A DNA stretch of 64,000 bases, from contig NZ_VAWB01000001.1 in the NCBI RefSeq assembly GCF_006148925.1, positions 524,001-588,000 of the forward strand. The letters run 5' to 3'. The notes beneath the pieces were generated by a model that ran no database searches, was not told the DNA's origin, and worked only from the letters and a program-made list of their open reading frames with translations. This DNA is from Hyunsoonleella aestuarii. GTDB taxonomy: Bacteria; Bacteroidota; Bacteroidia; Flavobacteriales; Flavobacteriaceae. Of the stretch, positions 62,222-64,000 are shown one piece after another. The position numbers were made by a program, and so were the translations under genes. Within the stretch, counting starts at the first letter, position 1; each line of letters begins with the position of its first letter.

Positions 62222-63265
62222 ATGCAGCCTAAATTCAAAAGAACATATCGCTTTGCGGCTAAAACAGCCCTTTTTTCTACGTTAGGCGTAACACTCATAA
62301 TGGGTGTTTTTTTATATTATTTTTTTGAAGTTAATTGGTTACTACTAGCATTACTTGCCATAACAATGTATATCGTTTCGTTTGTTCTCATTCAATTGAG
62401 AATAGAGCGCTTAATTTATAAACGTGTCAAGAAAATTTATGATGATTTAACACTATTAGAGTCCACTTCACTCTCTAAAAGCGCCATAACTACAGACATG
62501 GGTACATTAACCCAAGAGATAGATAGGTTTGCACGTGACAAAAAACTTGAGATAGAAACTCTAAAAGTTCGAGAGCAGTATAGAAAAGAATTTATTGGAA
62601 ATGTGTCGCACGAACTAAAAACACCATTATTCACTGTTCAAGGCTATATTTTAACCCTATTGGACGGTGCTATGAATGATGAAAAAATTCGCGAAAAATA
62701 TTTAAAAAGAGCCAGCAAAGGGGTTGAAAGATTGAGCTATATAGTTAAAGATTTAGATATGATTACCAAACTAGAAGTTGGTGATTTAAGTCTAAAGATG
62801 GAAGTTTTTGATATTGTAGAATTGGTTAAGAATGTTTTTGAAATGTTCGAAATGAGAGCCAGCAAAAATAAAATCACGTTGACTTTCGATATGGATTACA
62901 GCAATCCAATTTACGTGAAAGCCGATAAAGAGCGTATACAACAGGTGCTTGCTAATCTTATTGTAAATTCTTTAAAATATGGTAACCTTAAAGGTACTAC
63001 CGAGGTTAGCATTGAAAACCTAATAAAAAACAAGGTAATAGTTCGAATTACTGATAATGGTGTAGGCATTGAAAAAGCACACTTACCACGCCTTTTTGAA
63101 CGATTTTATCGCGTAGATCAAAGTGGTGCTCGTAGCGAAGGCGGCTCTGGTTTAGGATTATCTATAGTGAAACATATTATAGAAGCTCATGACGAAAAAA
63201 TTTATGTAGAAAGTCAATTTGGAGTTGGTAGCGAATTTTCATTCACATTAGAAAAGGCGGAATAA
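62222..63265 (+). CDS. PhoR-like sensor histidine kinase
   Basis: This 347-residue kinase has two N-terminal membrane helices (about 14-35 and 38-58) with almost no periplasmic loop. A linker leads to a HisKA domain with His130 (GNVSHELKTPLFTVQGY) and an HATPase with NSLKYG, DNGVGI and GGSGLGLSIVKHI motifs. The missing sensor loop means it reads a membrane or cytoplasmic signal. It is the partner of the regulator seven bases upstream. Its end overlaps the opposite-strand glycosyltransferase gene by 18 bases. Confidence 0.94.
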   Translation: MQPKFKRTYRFAAKTALFSTLGVTLIMGVFLYYFFEVNWLLLALLAITMYIVSFVLIQLRIERLIYKRVKKIYDDLTLLESTSLSKSAITTDMGTLTQEIDRFARDKKLEIETLKVREQYRKEFIGNVSHELKTPLFTVQGYILTLLDGAMNDEKIREKYLKRASKGVERLSYIVKDLDMITKLEVGDLSLKMEVFDIVELVKNVFEMFEMRASKNKITLTFDMDYSNPIYVKADKERIQQVLANLIVNSLKYGNLKGTTEVSIENLIKNKVIVRITDNGVGIEKAHLPRLFERFYRVDQSGARSEGGSGLGLSIVKHIIEAHDEKIYVESQFGVGSEFSFTLEKAE

Positions 63266-64000
63266 GTCCTTCAAATTTGGTTGCCCATTTGTGTAATTAA
63301 ATCCTTCAAAATGTTGAATATAATTTAATTTTTCTAAGGTAAACTTTTCCTGACTACAACTTGGAACTAACCCTAAATGGGTCAACCTTTTTGCTAAATA
63401 CTCTTGTTCAAATTGGCCAGGTGTTGGAATAAAAAAAGCCTTTTTACCTAATTGGGCCAAATCCATAACTGTTGTGTAGCCAGACCTAGAAATAACCAAA
63501 GCACTTTCATTTATTGTTTTCTCCAAGTCTTTTGAGGTCATGAAATTGTAAATTCTTAAGTTACCCAGATCTTCAATAATCTGTTTCTTTTCCATTTTAC
63601 CTTTTACAAAACACACTTTACCTGTAAAGTTTTGCAACTCTCGTAATAGTTTTTCTTCCAAAAGTGTACGCTGGGGTTCTGGACCTGATAACAAAACAAG
63701 TAAGTCATTCTTTATTGGTAATTTCTGCTTTTCAAATCGGCTTAAAGCACCTATGTACTTAGTATCAATTACAAAGCTCTTGGGGTGTCCAAGTTTACCG
63801 CTCAAGTTATTCTCTTCTTTGTAATCAGGAACCCAGCACACGTCAAACTTTCTAATAAATTGTTCATGCATCATTGTACTTAACCATGTTGTATTTCCAC
63901 TTAAAACATTCAATTGGTGCGTTACTATTACAGAAGGCACTTTTTTGGACCGTACCCCTAACCTATTATCTGAAATCACTGCAGAAATTTTATATCTCTC
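63248..64000 (-). CDS. MurG-like glycosyltransferase, N-terminal part cut by window end
   Basis: The minus-strand frame is open to the window end, reading ...ERYKISAVISDNRLGV at the edge and ending at 63248. The visible part, about 250 residues, is the C-terminal half of a GT-B glycosyltransferase of the GT28/MurG type. It has VIVTHQLNVLSGNTTWLST, LLSGPEPQRTLLEEKLL and the nucleotide-sugar loop SRSGYTTVMDLAQLGKKAFF, followed by PTPGQFEQEYLA. Substrate and acceptor are unknown; MurG itself is unlikely since peptidoglycan genes are not near. The GTG at 63979 is inside the gene, not its start. Confidence 0.88.
   Translation of the reverse strand, partial: ERYKISAVISDNRLGVRSKKVPSVIVTHQLNVLSGNTTWLSTMMHEQFIRKFDVCWVPDYKEENNLSGKLGHPKSFVIDTKYIGALSRFEKQKLPIKNDLLVLLSGPEPQRTLLEEKLLRELQNFTGKVCFVKGKMEKKQIIEDLGNLRIYNFMTSKDLEKTINESALVISRSGYTTVMDLAQLGKKAFFIPTPGQFEQEYLAKRLTHLGLVPSCSQEKFTLEKLNYIQHFEGFNYTNGQPNLKDLFRLF

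Noticed and set aside
63248-63979. Complete glycosyltransferase starting at GTG 63979
   Set aside because: The frame stays open to the window end with family-like residues upstream, so the gene is cut, not short.
1-64000. tRNA, rRNA, CRISPR, insertion sequences, toxin-antitoxin or phage-defence genes
   Set aside because: No matching cloverleaf, repeat array, transposase or defence signature was found on either strand by eye. The DUF2975/HTH pair is a regulatory pair, not a toxin system.

Overview
The window is a piece of a low-GC chromosome from a member of the Bacteroidota, almost certainly a marine-type Flavobacteriaceae. Support comes from gliding-motility genes gldB and gldC, two proteins ending in type IX secretion (T9SS) sorting domains, exosortase F with its partner protein, a 166-residue S16, a DnaG lacking zinc ligands, a replicative DnaE with its own N-terminal exonuclease, and promoters with the Bacteroidota -7 box TAnnTTTG. 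The genus cannot be fixed by reading alone. No rRNA, tRNA, insertion sequence, prophage, CRISPR array or recognisable defence island was seen. No stretch longer than 300 bases lacks a gene.

Layout. 1-5.1 kb (minus strand): a metal-linked group (HYC_CC_PP protein, HMA/MauE membrane protein, TonB receptor, secreted HMA protein, cut DUF2200 gene) and the exosortase F pair. 5.2-13.8 kb (plus): free methionine sulfoxide reductase, purH, then the elongasome operon mreB-mreC-mreD-pbp2-rodA and a lipoprotein-type peptide deformylase. 13.8-25.6 kb: gldC/gldB, nadE, a response regulator with Glu at the phospho-acceptor site, dnaG, an HxlR/nitroreductase divergent pair, the main dnaE and a lactonase-like lipoprotein. 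25.7-32 kb: rpsP, then a biotin operon (bioF, DUF2007, bioD, bioA, ketoacyl synthase, bioB). 32-38.4 kb: a DUF2975/HTH pair, a secreted protein, and a mutagenesis-type cassette (LexA-like S24 regulator divergent from a second dnaE and dinB). 38.5-42.4 kb: a LytS/LytTR two-component pair, then methionine aminotransferase and omega-amidase. 42.4-58.1 kb: Ig-like lipoprotein, comF, glyS, a secreted DUF6503-like protein, Lrp, saccharopine dehydrogenase, DUF423, pckA, hemD, DUF4271, polyprenol-phosphate mannosyltransferase, dihydroorotase, DUF4296, an epimerase and tyrS. 58.1-64 kb: a LuxE-like enzyme, two T9SS cargo proteins, a PhoB/PhoR-type pair and a glycosyltransferase cut by the window end.

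How the genes work together. The mre-pbp2-rodA operon makes the lateral-wall machinery. The bio genes cover pimeloyl-thioester to biotin, with an unusual built-in ketoacyl synthase. The S24 regulator, DnaE2-like polymerase and Pol IV look like one damage-inducible translesion unit with direct-repeat operators. The aminotransferase and omega-amidase fit the last step of methionine salvage. Most of the window is ordinary core genome. The points most worth a second look are a dispersed-repeat insertion read in frame inside bioF, the ketoacyl synthase in the biotin operon, the mutagenesis cassette and its operators, the membrane-anchored deformylase, the phosphomimetic regulator, and a heptamer repeat in the signal peptide of a T9SS protein.
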